A program made the position numbers and the translations under genes. Shown one piece after another: positions 8,049-15,670 of a DNA stretch of 64,000 nt. Under the pieces are notes generated by a model. That model was not told where the DNA came from, ran no database searches, and saw only the letters and a program-made list of their open reading frames with translations. Source of the DNA: Variovorax sp. RA8 (GTDB lineage: Bacteria; Pseudomonadota; Gammaproteobacteria; Burkholderiales; Burkholderiaceae_C); contig NZ_LR594663.1 of the NCBI RefSeq assembly GCF_901827175.1, positions 310,001-374,000 on the forward strand, read 5' to 3'. Every line of letters starts with the position of its first letter. Position 1 is the first letter of the stretch.

Positions 8049-8202
8049 GATGCTTCCTTGGGCTCAAAGTGAAAGACGGCCTGTTACGTGCCAGGGACAC
8101 CAACATCAGCCGGCGTCTGACAGTGGGACGCTCACGAATATAAGACAACCGCACTACTCGTGTGAATGTTTCCCACGCAGCCGCTCTGATCGGAGAAGAA
8201 AG

Positions 8203-8532
8203 ATGTCACGGTTGGTCAATCGCCAGAAGAGGTCAGCGGCACGGCGGAATTGCTGGTCGAAGCGCATGGCGAGGCGCGAAAGCTCATCCAGCAAGGGAGT
8301 CTGCGTCAGGAAAGAGCGAGAACGCATCGATCTGGCGTTGGCAGCTCGCGCGAGGCGAGCCGTCCAGCTACGCATCGTTGATGCATTTGGAAGGCATCTG
8401 CGCGGCGCAGGGGCGGGGCCCACGTACGAAGATCTCCAGGCCTTCGCGAAGCTGGCCGTTGCAGAGCAGCGCCTTCGGCGCCGGCTTGCACCGACCAGGT
8501 CCTCCGGCAAGGAGAGCCGCCGTGAGCTCTAG
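8203..8532 (+). CDS. Hypothetical helical protein, first gene of a zinc-ribbon operon; probable pair of compensating frameshifts
   Basis: The reading frame from ATG 8203 (GGAGAAGAAAG just upstream) ends with a natural-looking helical half: ERIDLALAARARRAVQ, PTYEDLQAFAKLAVAEQRL. Its first 35 codons, however, give an Arg/Ser/Cys/Trp-rich string, while the next frame over the same bases reads VTVGQSPEEVSGTAELL, EAHGEARKLIQQGSLRQE, which is acidic and helical and continues smoothly into ERIDL if one A is removed from the GGAAAG near 8310. This suggests a base lost near the start and one gained near 8310. The family is unknown. The stop overlaps the next gene's start by 11 bp, so translation is likely coupled. 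Confidence 0.5.
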   Translation: MSRLVNRQKRSAARRNCWSKRMARRESSSSKGVCVRKERERIDLALAARARRAVQLRIVDAFGRHLRGAGAGPTYEDLQAFAKLAVAEQRLRRRLAPTRSSGKESRREL

Positions 8533-8851
8533 CATCGTTGTGGGCGAAAGGAATCCGCCGGGCGTGGTCTACGGAAACCTGATGGACCTGGCGCTGCTGC
8601 GTACAGGCCTGGGCTCGACGGAGATCTGCGAAGCCTGCAGCACCATCAACCTCGGCTCTGCGCGATTTTGCAAGGGCTGTACGCACAAGCTCCCAGCCTT
8701 CTACGACGACGAGCGCGCCTTCGAACCCACGTTCCTGAGCGGGCGTCAACAGCCGGGTTCACTCTTGCCGACGCGAACATTGGATCTGGGCGCATTCTGG
8801 CTGGTGGTCAACTTGCTCGCGGGCATCACCGCGCTGGTGCCGATCGCATAG
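8522..8851 (+). CDS. Small zinc-ribbon membrane-anchored protein
   Basis: The start is GTG 8522, with AAGGAG eight bases upstream, inside the end of the preceding gene. The 109-residue protein has a four-Cys zinc ribbon (EICEACSTINLGSARFCKGC, about residues 43-62) of the double-zinc-ribbon/rubredoxin-knuckle type and a C-terminal hydrophobic helix (FWLVVNLLAGITALVPIA) that would anchor it in the inner membrane with the ribbon inside. It shares the ribbon layout with the next gene (VCSQCQTLNRDTARYCRHC), so the pair are probably paralogous domains. The function is unknown. Confidence 0.6.
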   Translation: MSSSIVVGERNPPGVVYGNLMDLALLRTGLGSTEICEACSTINLGSARFCKGCTHKLPAFYDDERAFEPTFLSGRQQPGSLLPTRTLDLGAFWLVVNLLAGITALVPIA

Positions 8852-8873
8852 CGCCAGCAACAAGCTGCAAGCC

Positions 8874-10559
8874 ATGACCGAGGCAGCCCGCCAACCTAGA
8901 TCGGACCCTAGCGAGCCGGTGACGGATTCACCGACGTTGGTCGCTGCAAATGAGCCGCAGCAAGCGTTGAATTCAGCACCATCGGCGGTACCGGCACAGC
9001 CCGACTGGACAGACTGGCAGGCGCCGGGCCCGGCGATTCAGCCGCAGCATCTGACTCGCGTCTGCAGCCAGTGCCAGACCCTCAACAGGGACACGGCCCG
9101 GTATTGCCGTCATTGCGCCGCAAAGCTTCTGCCGGAGAGCGACGAACCGACGCAGACGCGGACAAATGACACGCCTGCGCCGCAAGGCTCGACCCGATCT
9201 CTGGATTCCTGGCCTCCGATGCGCGCCGAGCGCGGGAGCAAGACGCCTCGTCGGGTCTTGGGAATTCCTGTGCCTGCAGGCGTTGATGTGTCGATCGTCT
9301 GGCTGTTGATCATCCTGGCGCTGCTGCATGTCGTCTTCGTGCTCTGGTATCTCGGGCGACCCGCCAGGCAGGGACCGCCGATCTCTGGTCCGGCCTCGGT
9401 GGCCACGAAGCCGAGCGCGGCACCAGAAGGTCCGACCCCACCAATGTCGCCCCGAGCCGCTGAGCCAGCTGTCGCCATTCAGGCCGAACGCGAGCCCGCT
9501 CGGCCGGCCGATCAGATCTCCGCCGAGCCGGTTCCGGCGCCCTCGATGCAAGCGCTGAGCGACCCCCTGCCATCGACGGATGCGGAGGCCAGGACAGAAT
9601 CAGCGCAGCCTCAGACTCAAGAGCCCCAGCTTGCCCCGGCGCCCACGGGTTATGTTGCCGAAAACGAGGCCACCCCACCCCAGAGGGCATCGGCTAGCGT
9701 AGCGGAGCCCATGCGTGTCGCACCGGCGCGCAGGCCCACCAAGTCCGGATCCGTCGGCCTCGCCCGGACTGATAGATCGACGAAACCGCATGAGCGCCAG
9801 AGGCTTGTCGAAGCACCCAAAGCCGAGCCAAAGGTGGCCACTGCGCCTGAGAAGGCAGGCGATCTCACGGGCAACGCAGCTCTCAGGGGCCTTGCTCCGC
9901 CGGTCGCTGCTCAGCCATCATTGGTTCCCGGTGCGCCGCCCCGCGTGAGCGAGCCGCGTTCCGGCGCGGTGCCGCGCACGCAATACCAGGCCGCGGCCCC
10001 TAGGTCGCCCGCGGCTCCCGCCCATTGCGATAGGTACAACCCCTACGGTGAGTCGCCGTGCGTGAACGCTTTCCCATCGACCCGGACGGCGCAGCCATCG
10101 CCTGCTGGTCAGCGCCCTGGTGAAACTGGAGTGCCGCCTAAGGGGAAAGGCAGCCTCAATTGGCTCTTTGCAGGTGGCGACGGGTCTGGCGGCGGTGGCG
10201 CTGGCGGCTCGGGTGGTAGCGGACCTGGTGGTGGCGCTGGCGGCGGCGGGCCTGGTGGTGGCGCCGGCGGCGGCGGGCCTGGTGGTGGCGCCGGCGGCGG
10301 AGGTGGTGGTCCGGGCGCGGGCGCAGGTGGCGGTGTACCTGGTGGCGGTGGCGGGGGTCCTGGCGGCGGTGGCGGGGGTCCTGGCGGCGGTGGCGGGGGT
10401 CCTGGCGGCGGTGGCGGGGGTCCTGGCGGCGGTGGCGGTGGTCCTGGCGGTGGTGGCGGTGGTCCTGGCGGTGGTGGCGGTGGTCCTGGCGGTGGTGGCG
10501 GTGGTCCTGGCGGTGGTGGCGGTGGTCCTGGCGGTGGTGGCGGTGGTCCTGGGAGGTGA
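8874..10559 (+). CDS. Zinc-ribbon single-pass membrane protein with Pro/Ala-rich linker and Gly-Pro repeat tail
   Basis: The 561-residue protein has four visible zones. An N-terminal disordered stretch leads to a zinc ribbon (VCSQCQTLNRDTARYCRHC, about residues 63-81). One transmembrane helix follows (VSIVWLLIILALLHVVFVLWYLG, about 139-161). A long Pro/Ala/Glu-rich segment (about 165-430) would be extracytoplasmic and contains a small Cys pair (HCDRYNPYGESPC). The C-terminal 125 residues are almost only Gly with Pro every ninth and then every seventh residue. The layout resembles proteins that place a cytoplasmic zinc-binding sensor or adaptor behind a membrane helix and a periplasmic rod. 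No family name can be given. The second of three or four collinear genes, all with Cys-pair ribbons, it suggests one membrane complex. Confidence 0.6.
   Translation: MTEAARQPRSDPSEPVTDSPTLVAANEPQQALNSAPSAVPAQPDWTDWQAPGPAIQPQHLTRVCSQCQTLNRDTARYCRHCAAKLLPESDEPTQTRTNDTPAPQGSTRSLDSWPPMRAERGSKTPRRVLGIPVPAGVDVSIVWLLIILALLHVVFVLWYLGRPARQGPPISGPASVATKPSAAPEGPTPPMSPRAAEPAVAIQAEREPARPADQISAEPVPAPSMQALSDPLPSTDAEARTESAQPQTQEPQLAPAPTGYVAENEATPPQRASASVAEPMRVAPARRPTKSGSVGLARTDRSTKPHERQRLVEAPKAEPKVATAPEKAGDLTGNAALRGLAPPVAAQPSLVPGAPPRVSEPRSGAVPRTQYQAAAPRSPAAPAHCDRYNPYGESPCVNAFPSTRTAQPSPAGQRPGETGVPPKGKGSLNWLFAGGDGSGGGGAGGSGGSGPGGGAGGGGPGGGAGGGGPGGGAGGGGGGPGAGAGGGVPGGGGGGPGGGGGGPGGGGGGPGGGGGGPGGGGGGPGGGGGGPGGGGGGPGGGGGGPGGGGGGPGGGGGGPGR
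10227..10550 (+). repeat. Nested tandem repeats: 27-bp units then ten 21-bp units encoding (Gly6-Pro)
   Basis: From 10227 there are near-identical 27-bp units (GGGAGGGGP per unit). From 10341 to 10550 there are exactly ten 21-bp units, each encoding six Gly and one Pro. Early units use GGGGGT before CCT and later ones GGTGGT, so two sub-arrays differ by synonymous changes, a sign of local expansion. All units are multiples of three. Confidence 0.95.
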
Positions 10560-10613
10560 CGCAAGCCACGTTCACCGCGTCGCGGATGCACCGTGCTGGC
10601 AATGGAGGCGAAC

Positions 10614-10862
10614 ATGGCACTCGAAGGCATGCACCGCGAATTACTATGCCATCTGCAAGCGAAGCGAGCCGCACACCTGTTAATCGGTGCTTGGGAGGAC
10701 GCTTGGCGCGAGGCCCTTGCAGATCCGGCCGAGGCGGTCCCTTGTCCTGAGTGCTTTCTTAAAGGGAGGACGTCAAAGCTCCATGCGCTCTCGAGCTACG
10801 GCAATCTTGGGCAAGCGCGGTGCCCGGACTGCCACACCGTTTTCATGTTCGTTAACAACTGA
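10614..10862 (+). CDS. Small zinc-ribbon protein
   Basis: ATG 10614 is preferred because GGAGG lies five bases upstream; a further ATG at 10602 would put the ribosome-binding site inside the gene. The 82-residue protein has CPECFLKG and CPDC pairs separated by about 20 residues, a typical zinc ribbon, after an N-terminal helix (LLCHLQAKRAAHLLIGAWEDAW). It has no membrane segment. It lies 54 bp after the Gly-Pro repeat protein in the same direction and is probably the last gene of that set. The function is unknown. Confidence 0.55.
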   Translation: MALEGMHRELLCHLQAKRAAHLLIGAWEDAWREALADPAEAVPCPECFLKGRTSKLHALSSYGNLGQARCPDCHTVFMFVNN

Positions 10863-10957
10863 CGTCGACTCACCATGCGCGTTAGTCCATCGGGCGCATC
10901 TGACTCCGAAGCGTCTGTCTCACTGACATCACGGCGTAGGGGGTGGGGCAGCTTTCC

Positions 10958-11284
10958 ATGGCATCAATCGCTGCGTATATTGGGAAGCTGGTGCCGAGAC
11001 ACCGAAGGGAGCGGCGGGTGAATTTGTATCCTGACGAAGACATCGAAGCTTCGGGAGCGCCTTCTGACTGGACCATGACTATCGTTGCCCAGGGGGAAGG
11101 GGAAGGCTCGAGCTACTTTGCAGACATCCAACGCGCCGGCAAACATTTTTGCCGCCTCGTGATCACCGGGCCGAGGTCTGAAGAAGAGGCTCGCCGGCTC
11201 TTGGCCGTCAAAGCTCGTCTGTGGATTGATGAGTACTTGAGGCGCCCGCATACGGGGACTACAGGGTTCGGCTCCAGAGCTTGA
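10958..11284 (+). CDS. Hypothetical protein, about 108 residues
   Basis: The protein opens MASIAAYIGKLVPRHRRERR and has a beta-rich middle (DWTMTIVAQGEGEGSSYFADI, CRLVITGPRSEEEARRLL) ending in a helix. Codon use fits the neighbourhood. A GTG 15 bases upstream is an alternative start. The last 26 bp overlap, on the other strand, the relic of a tyrosine recombinase, so the C-terminus may have been altered by that junction. No family is recognised. Confidence 0.45.
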   Translation: MASIAAYIGKLVPRHRRERRVNLYPDEDIEASGAPSDWTMTIVAQGEGEGSSYFADIQRAGKHFCRLVITGPRSEEEARRLLAVKARLWIDEYLRRPHTGTTGFGSRA

Positions 11285-11456
11285 TCGCAGGTGCCACGGC
11301 CAGGATCCTTTCAATTTCGTCGAGCGAAACCTGGTGTTCGCGGCGGTCGTAGAGCCCGTTTGTTCTTGATCTCATGGTTGCGATCTGCTGCGCCATGTCG
11401 AGCTTGCCACCGTTGCGCAGGCACTAGGTGATACCGGTGGAGCGGACACTGACATG
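11259..11456 (-). pseudogene. C-terminal relic of a tyrosine recombinase (integrase)
   Basis: Minus-strand translation gives HVSVRSTGIT, a stop, then CLRNGGKLDMAQQIATMRS and RTNGLYDRREHQVSLDEIER. This is the catalytic end of integrases that read HSFRATGITAYLxNGGxLExAQxIAxHxxxRTTxLYDRR, including the nucleophilic Tyr of LYDRR. One codon has become a stop and the His/Arg motif is degraded. Only about 65 codons remain. It marks a former integrative element in the 7-13 kb scar zone. Confidence 0.7.
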
Positions 11457-11792
11457 CTTCGCGCCATCAATGTTCGGGTAGGTCTCAGTGCTCTAAAGCG
11501 GCCACCGACGAACTTCCGCTTCTCTGATCGGGCCCGTTTGTCAACAGCGGGCTGTCTTTGTGTTGTGGGCATTGTGCTGGAATCGTCTCGGTGCAGGTCA
11601 CGCTTCTCTACGCAGTCGGATCCGGGCCTTCCGGCACGGCGCTGCACGCATTGGTCAGACGCAGCAGAGAGCCACGCTTTTGGACGCGCTTTCATGCGCA
11701 GCAGACATTTGCGGTTCATCCGGACCATCGTCCACACCTTGACGAATCTCTTCACAACAACCATTCAGCAGGGGTTGGTCTCGCTCAGCTAT
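11457..11792. other. Non-coding stretch between the recombinase relic and the IS110 relic
   Basis: Frames are open on both strands but Arg/Ser/Cys-rich and without family motifs. No repeat or RNA was recognised. Confidence 0.45.
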
Positions 11793-12917
11793 TCATGCGA
11801 CAGTCTCCTGAGCACCCCAGCGGAACACCGTGCCATCGACCCACATGCGATGCAGGATGATGGCGAGCTTGCGTGCGACGGCAATCACCGCGCGACGATG
11901 ACCTCGCGTCTTGGCCAGCCGTATGCCCCAGGCCTTCAGCGATGACCACTGTTCGTTGCGCGTGAGCAGCGAGTGCGCCGCCACGTAGAGCGCGGAGCGA
12001 ACATCGGCGTCGCCGGCGCGCGAGATGTGCCCTGGGTTGTCGCTCTCCCCAGACTGGAAGCGCCTGGGCGTGAGCCCGGAGTGCGCGGCCACGGTGCGAG
12101 AAGACGTGAACCGACCCGGGTCGTCCACGCCCGCCTTGAACGACAAGGCGGTGACGGGGCCTACACCGGGCACCGACATGAGCAGCTTGCAGACCGGATC
12201 GGCCTCACCAACGCCTTGATCGCGTTGTCGAGCTTCAGGCAGGTCTTGTAGAGCACCGTCCTGGCGTCGAGCAATGGATTTAGCGCGCACGCCAGCATCT
12301 CGTCCGCGGCGAAGGTCTGTCGCACCTGGGCGTCGAAGCTGCCATGGCCCACGCGAGGCGGCAGGCAGATCCCGAACACCCCCCGCAGCAGTCCGCGCAG
12401 CTCATTCTCCAGGTCCCGCACTTCTTCAGGATCGCCTTGAGGCTGGCCAGCAGTGCTCGCACGCGATGGCTGTGCATGCTCTTGACGCGCACATCGCTGT
12501 ACCAGCCGGTGCGCAGGATCCGTGCGATGCCGCGCGCGTCGTTGCGGTCGGTCTTGTTGCGCATGGCGGCCAAGGTGTTCTTGACCTGCCTGGCTTCCAT
12601 GCAGATCACCTCGAAGCCGGCGGCCTGCAAGCCGTAGGCAAGGAACGGGTCAAGGTGCCCGCTTCCAGGCCGACGGACTTCACGTCGGCGCTGAAGCTGC
12701 TCAAGCACTGAGCGATCGCCGCCGGCTGAGCTGCCGTCTTGGCTTCGCGGCACACCTCGCCATGCTCATCGACGATGCAGATCGAGACGGAGCGCAGCGA
12801 CACATCGATTCCGGTGAAGTACGTCATTCGAGCTCTCCTTCGTAAAGGGACTTCGAGTCTAGAGAGACAGCTCCGCGAGGCACTGGGCCCGCCCGATCAC
12901 CGATGCTTTTGGCCGAC
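11793..12917 (-). mobile_element. IS110-family insertion sequence, transposase broken by at least three frameshifts
   Basis: Starting at 12827 on the minus strand, the transposase opens MTYFTGIDVSLRSVSICIVD, the N-terminal DEDD motif of IS110 enzymes. The protein then continues in successive frames: YGLQAAGFEVICMEARQVKN, NKTDRNDARGIARILRTGWY (DEDD residues), ALNPLLDARTVLYKTCLKLD and finally LLMSVPGVGPVTALSFKA with SSRTVAAHSGLTPRRFQSG, the C-terminal transposase_20 motif with its Ser. Frame changes fall near 12650, 12425 and 12220. All motifs are present, so an entire element decayed in place. The leader from 12828 to about 12917 recurs as a partial copy near 46 kb. Confidence 0.88.
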
Positions 12918-13296
12918 TGTAGCCCGTCAGCTACTACGTCTTTCGACCCCGAAGCTGCTGTACAGCTAGTTTTACAGCCGCCCTTGACCACCCAGAAGTT
13001 CGGGGCATCTTGGGCGGCCTGACGCCGGCGACTCATTGCCTTAGGTCTACCAGACACCTGCATCAGCGCGGGATGACCTTCGAGCATACGTGTCGACGAC
13101 TCAGACGTGAATGGCATCGTCCGCGTGCCGATGTGCTGGCGAACCCTGCCAGACAGGGCCACATCGGGATGGGTGTGTTGCCGAAGCAGTACGGAAGGAA
13201 CCCGGCTCACGCGGCGCAGGACTTTCGGTTCCAAGTCCTACCCATGTTCCGAAGTGTGCAACAAGTCTGCCCACACTCCCGTTTGTTTGGCGTCGA
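12918..13296. other. Upstream region of the IclR gene, no gene recognised
   Basis: Several frames are open but none has a family motif or good codon composition. Part may be promoter and upstream sequence for the regulator, and part may be debris beside the IS110 element. Confidence 0.45.
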
Positions 13297-13318
13297 TTCG
13301 TAACATCGTAGTAACGAA
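13297..13318 (+). promoter_or_regulatory. Candidate IclR-type operator (quasi-palindrome)
   Basis: TTCGTAAC and GTAACGAA flank a 6-bp spacer ATCGTA, giving 8-bp arms with one mismatched position, about 90 bp before the regulator start. IclR proteins bind such short palindromes as dimers or tetramers near their own promoters. This is a positional inference. Confidence 0.4.
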
Positions 13319-13409
13319 CGCGCGCCCATCGCCTAGAGTCGATCCCAAGGTGCTTTCCGCTGCAAGCCTGTTGCAGTCCGTGCACCGAAATCCAGCAAAG
13401 CGAGGCAGC

Positions 13410-14216
13410 ATGCAATCCCTCCGAACCGGACTCAGGATCCTTTCCGAATTCTCCCATGTCAACGGCGAGCTGACGGTCACCGAATTGGCGACCCGGCTGA
13501 ACATGGCGAAAAGCCAGGTTTCACGGATGCTCTCCGCCTTTCGCGAGGAGGGGTGGGTCGTCCACAACCCCCGCACGCGCGGCTACAGCATCGGCATCTC
13601 GGCCTACGCCGCCGGGGCCCGCTTCATCAACAGCAATCAGCTCACGAGCGAAGCCCTGCCGGTGATGCGCCAGGTCGTCGACCGCTGCGGCTTCACCACG
13701 ACCTTGTGCGTCGTGGACAACGCCAAGCCGCTCTACCTGCTCGGCATCGACGGCCCCATCTCGGTCGACTTCGCATCCAAGGTCGGCTCGTACTTTCCGC
13801 CGCATGCCACCGCACCCGGCAAGCTGCTGGCGGCCTTCGCCAACGAAACGGTGCGCACATCGATGCTCGACCACGAGCTCGCTTCGCTCACCGCGCGCAC
13901 CATCGTCGAGACGTCGGTGCTGCGGCGCGAACTGCGCGACATCCAGCAGCGCGGCTTCGCCGTCTCTTCCGGCGAACGGGCGACCGGGATCGGCGGCATT
14001 GCGGTGCCGGTGTTCGACGGCACCCAGGCCTGTGTCGCGGCCCTGGGGGTCGCCTATCCGGAAAGCCTGGTACGCGCCGCGGAATTCGACGCCTATGCCG
14101 CCATCCTGCAGAAGGCCGCCGGCACGCTGTCGCGCCGCCTGGGCTGCGAAAGCTACCCAATCGAGATCCGAGAAGCGGGCGAGCTCCAGCGGCTCGTGGC
14201 CTCGGCGCGGCCATGA
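13410..14216 (+). CDS. IclR-family transcriptional regulator
   Basis: ATG 13410 (after GAGG, MQSLRTGLRILSEF) gives a 268-residue protein of family length; upstream in-frame codons look non-coding. The N-terminal winged helix (about residues 5-65) includes LTVTELATRLNMAKSQVSRML. The C-terminal effector domain (about 80-255) has FPPHATAPGKLLAAF and ISSGERATGIGGIAVPVFD-like segments (here VSSGERATGIGGIAVPVFD). Members sense small aromatic or carboxylate ligands. It is the first gene of a catabolic run in the same direction, only 13 bp before the amidohydrolase gene, so it is likely the local repressor or activator and autoregulated through the palindrome upstream. Confidence 0.93.
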   Translation: MQSLRTGLRILSEFSHVNGELTVTELATRLNMAKSQVSRMLSAFREEGWVVHNPRTRGYSIGISAYAAGARFINSNQLTSEALPVMRQVVDRCGFTTTLCVVDNAKPLYLLGIDGPISVDFASKVGSYFPPHATAPGKLLAAFANETVRTSMLDHELASLTARTIVETSVLRRELRDIQQRGFAVSSGERATGIGGIAVPVFDGTQACVAALGVAYPESLVRAAEFDAYAAILQKAAGTLSRRLGCESYPIEIREAGELQRLVASARP

Positions 14217-14229
14217 CGGAGAAGCGGCC

Positions 14230-15621
14230 ATGACGAGAGGGCAGATCCTTTTCAACGCGACCGTGGTGTCGATGAACCCGCGACGCGAGATCTTCGGTGA
14301 CGGTGCGCTGGCCTGGGAAGGCGGTCGCATCGTCGCGGTGGGCCGCTCCCAGGAGGTCCTGCAGCAGCATCCGGAATTCGACCGCATCGACGGCGAGGCC
14401 GGCCTGCTGGCACCCGGATTCATCGACGCGCACAACCACAGCGCGCACTTCCTGACGAAGGGCTTGCTCGACGATGTCGCCGTCGAGGAGCGATGGAAGA
14501 CGCGGCTCTACCCCTTCGAGCAGGCTGTCTCGGCAGACGAGGCCTACTGGGGCGCGTCCGGCACCTTCGCCGAGCAACTGCTGCACGGAACCACCTGCGT
14601 CGGCGATCCCGGGAGCGCCCATCCGCACGCCGTGGCGCGTGCCGCCGAGGACACGGGCATACGCCTGCTGCTGGCCGGATCCACCACCGACAGCTTCGAT
14701 GCGGCAAGGCCGCTCTCGCCGGAAGGCGGCAGCGACGCGGATGCGGCGGCCGCACGCAACGAGCGCCTGTTCGACGAGCTCGACGGCGCGGCGTCCGGGC
14801 GCATCCGGGTGGCCTTCGGCCTGTGGAGCGACAGCACCGTCAGTGACGCGCTATGCAAACGCGTGCGCGACCTGGCGGAGCGTCGCCAGGCCGTCATCCA
14901 CGGTCACCTGGCAACGCGCGAAGCGGACAACCTGAACTCCCTGCGCCAGCATGGCATGCGGGCAGTGCCGCGCTACCACCAATTGGGCGTGCTCGGGCCT
15001 CGCTTCACGGGGGCGCATGCAGGCGCGATCGACGACGCGGAGGTCGAGCTGCTCGCGCGCGCCGGCGCCACCATCACGCACTGCCCTTCTGCCAGCATGC
15101 TGGGCGGCTTCGGCTGCATCGCCCACGGCCGCTTTCCGGAACTGGTGGCGGCAGGCGTCAACGTTGCCCTGGGTGCTGACGCCGCCTCGATCAGCCGCTT
15201 CCTCGACATGCCACGCCTGATGTATCTCGCGGCGTGCGCGCACAAGGACGTGCGCCGGGATGCCACGGTGCTGGGCGCGCACGCGGCCATGGAGATGGCG
15301 ACACTCGGCGGCGCGCAGGCGCTGGGGCTGCGCGACACCCTCGGGACGCTCGAGCCCGGCAAGCAGGCCGACTTCGTCCTGCTGCGCACGGATGGCATCG
15401 AGTGGCAGCCGCGGCCCCTCCTCAATCCGGTGGCCAATCTCGTCTATTCCAGCGGCGGGCACCGCGTGGACAGTGTGGCCGTGGCGGGCCGCCTGCTCGT
15501 GCGCCATGGCCGCCTCATGTCGCGCGACTTCAACGAGCTGATGGAACGCGCCCGCACCGCTTCGCAATCGATCGTTTCCCGCGCGGGACTGCCCGAGCAG
15601 CGCACCTGGCCCGTGCTCTGA
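14230..15621 (+). CDS. Amidohydrolase-superfamily deaminase (TrzA/AtzB/cytosine-deaminase-like)
   Basis: The 463-residue metal-dependent hydrolase has the subgroup's ligand set: GFIDAHNHS (HxH, about residues 63-71), IHGHLATR (His near 222), FTGAHAGAID (His near 260) and LGADAAS (Asp near 317). It carries the flanking composite domain at both ends (start ILFNATVVSMNPRREIF, end GTLEPGKQADFVLLRTDG). This subgroup deaminates or dechlorinates heterocycles such as s-triazines, pyrimidines, S-adenosylhomocysteine or creatinine-type imines. The substrate cannot be read from sequence. Genes downstream open hydantoin-like rings, so deamination of a cyclic guanidine to a hydantoin is an attractive guess. 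It lies between iclR and hyuA and is probably co-transcribed. Confidence 0.87.
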   Translation: MTRGQILFNATVVSMNPRREIFGDGALAWEGGRIVAVGRSQEVLQQHPEFDRIDGEAGLLAPGFIDAHNHSAHFLTKGLLDDVAVEERWKTRLYPFEQAVSADEAYWGASGTFAEQLLHGTTCVGDPGSAHPHAVARAAEDTGIRLLLAGSTTDSFDAARPLSPEGGSDADAAAARNERLFDELDGAASGRIRVAFGLWSDSTVSDALCKRVRDLAERRQAVIHGHLATREADNLNSLRQHGMRAVPRYHQLGVLGPRFTGAHAGAIDDAEVELLARAGATITHCPSASMLGGFGCIAHGRFPELVAAGVNVALGADAASISRFLDMPRLMYLAACAHKDVRRDATVLGAHAAMEMATLGGAQALGLRDTLGTLEPGKQADFVLLRTDGIEWQPRPLLNPVANLVYSSGGHRVDSVAVAGRLLVRHGRLMSRDFNELMERARTASQSIVSRAGLPEQRTWPVL

Positions 15622-15670
15622 GCGCGCTGTCCCGCACACCTCCCACACCCTCACCACAGGAGTCACTCGC

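Noticed and set aside
10227..10550. CRISPR-like regularity
   Set aside because: Units are contiguous without spacers and in codon frame; it is a coding tandem repeat.
10109..10630. Proline-rich minus-strand frame opposite the Gly-Pro repeats
   Set aside because: It is the reverse reading of GGGGGP units; the plus frame has a zinc ribbon and a membrane helix in the same protein.
12918..13296. Minus-strand protein upstream of iclR (ending near 13234)
   Set aside because: Composition and lack of any motif or ribosome-binding site do not support a gene.
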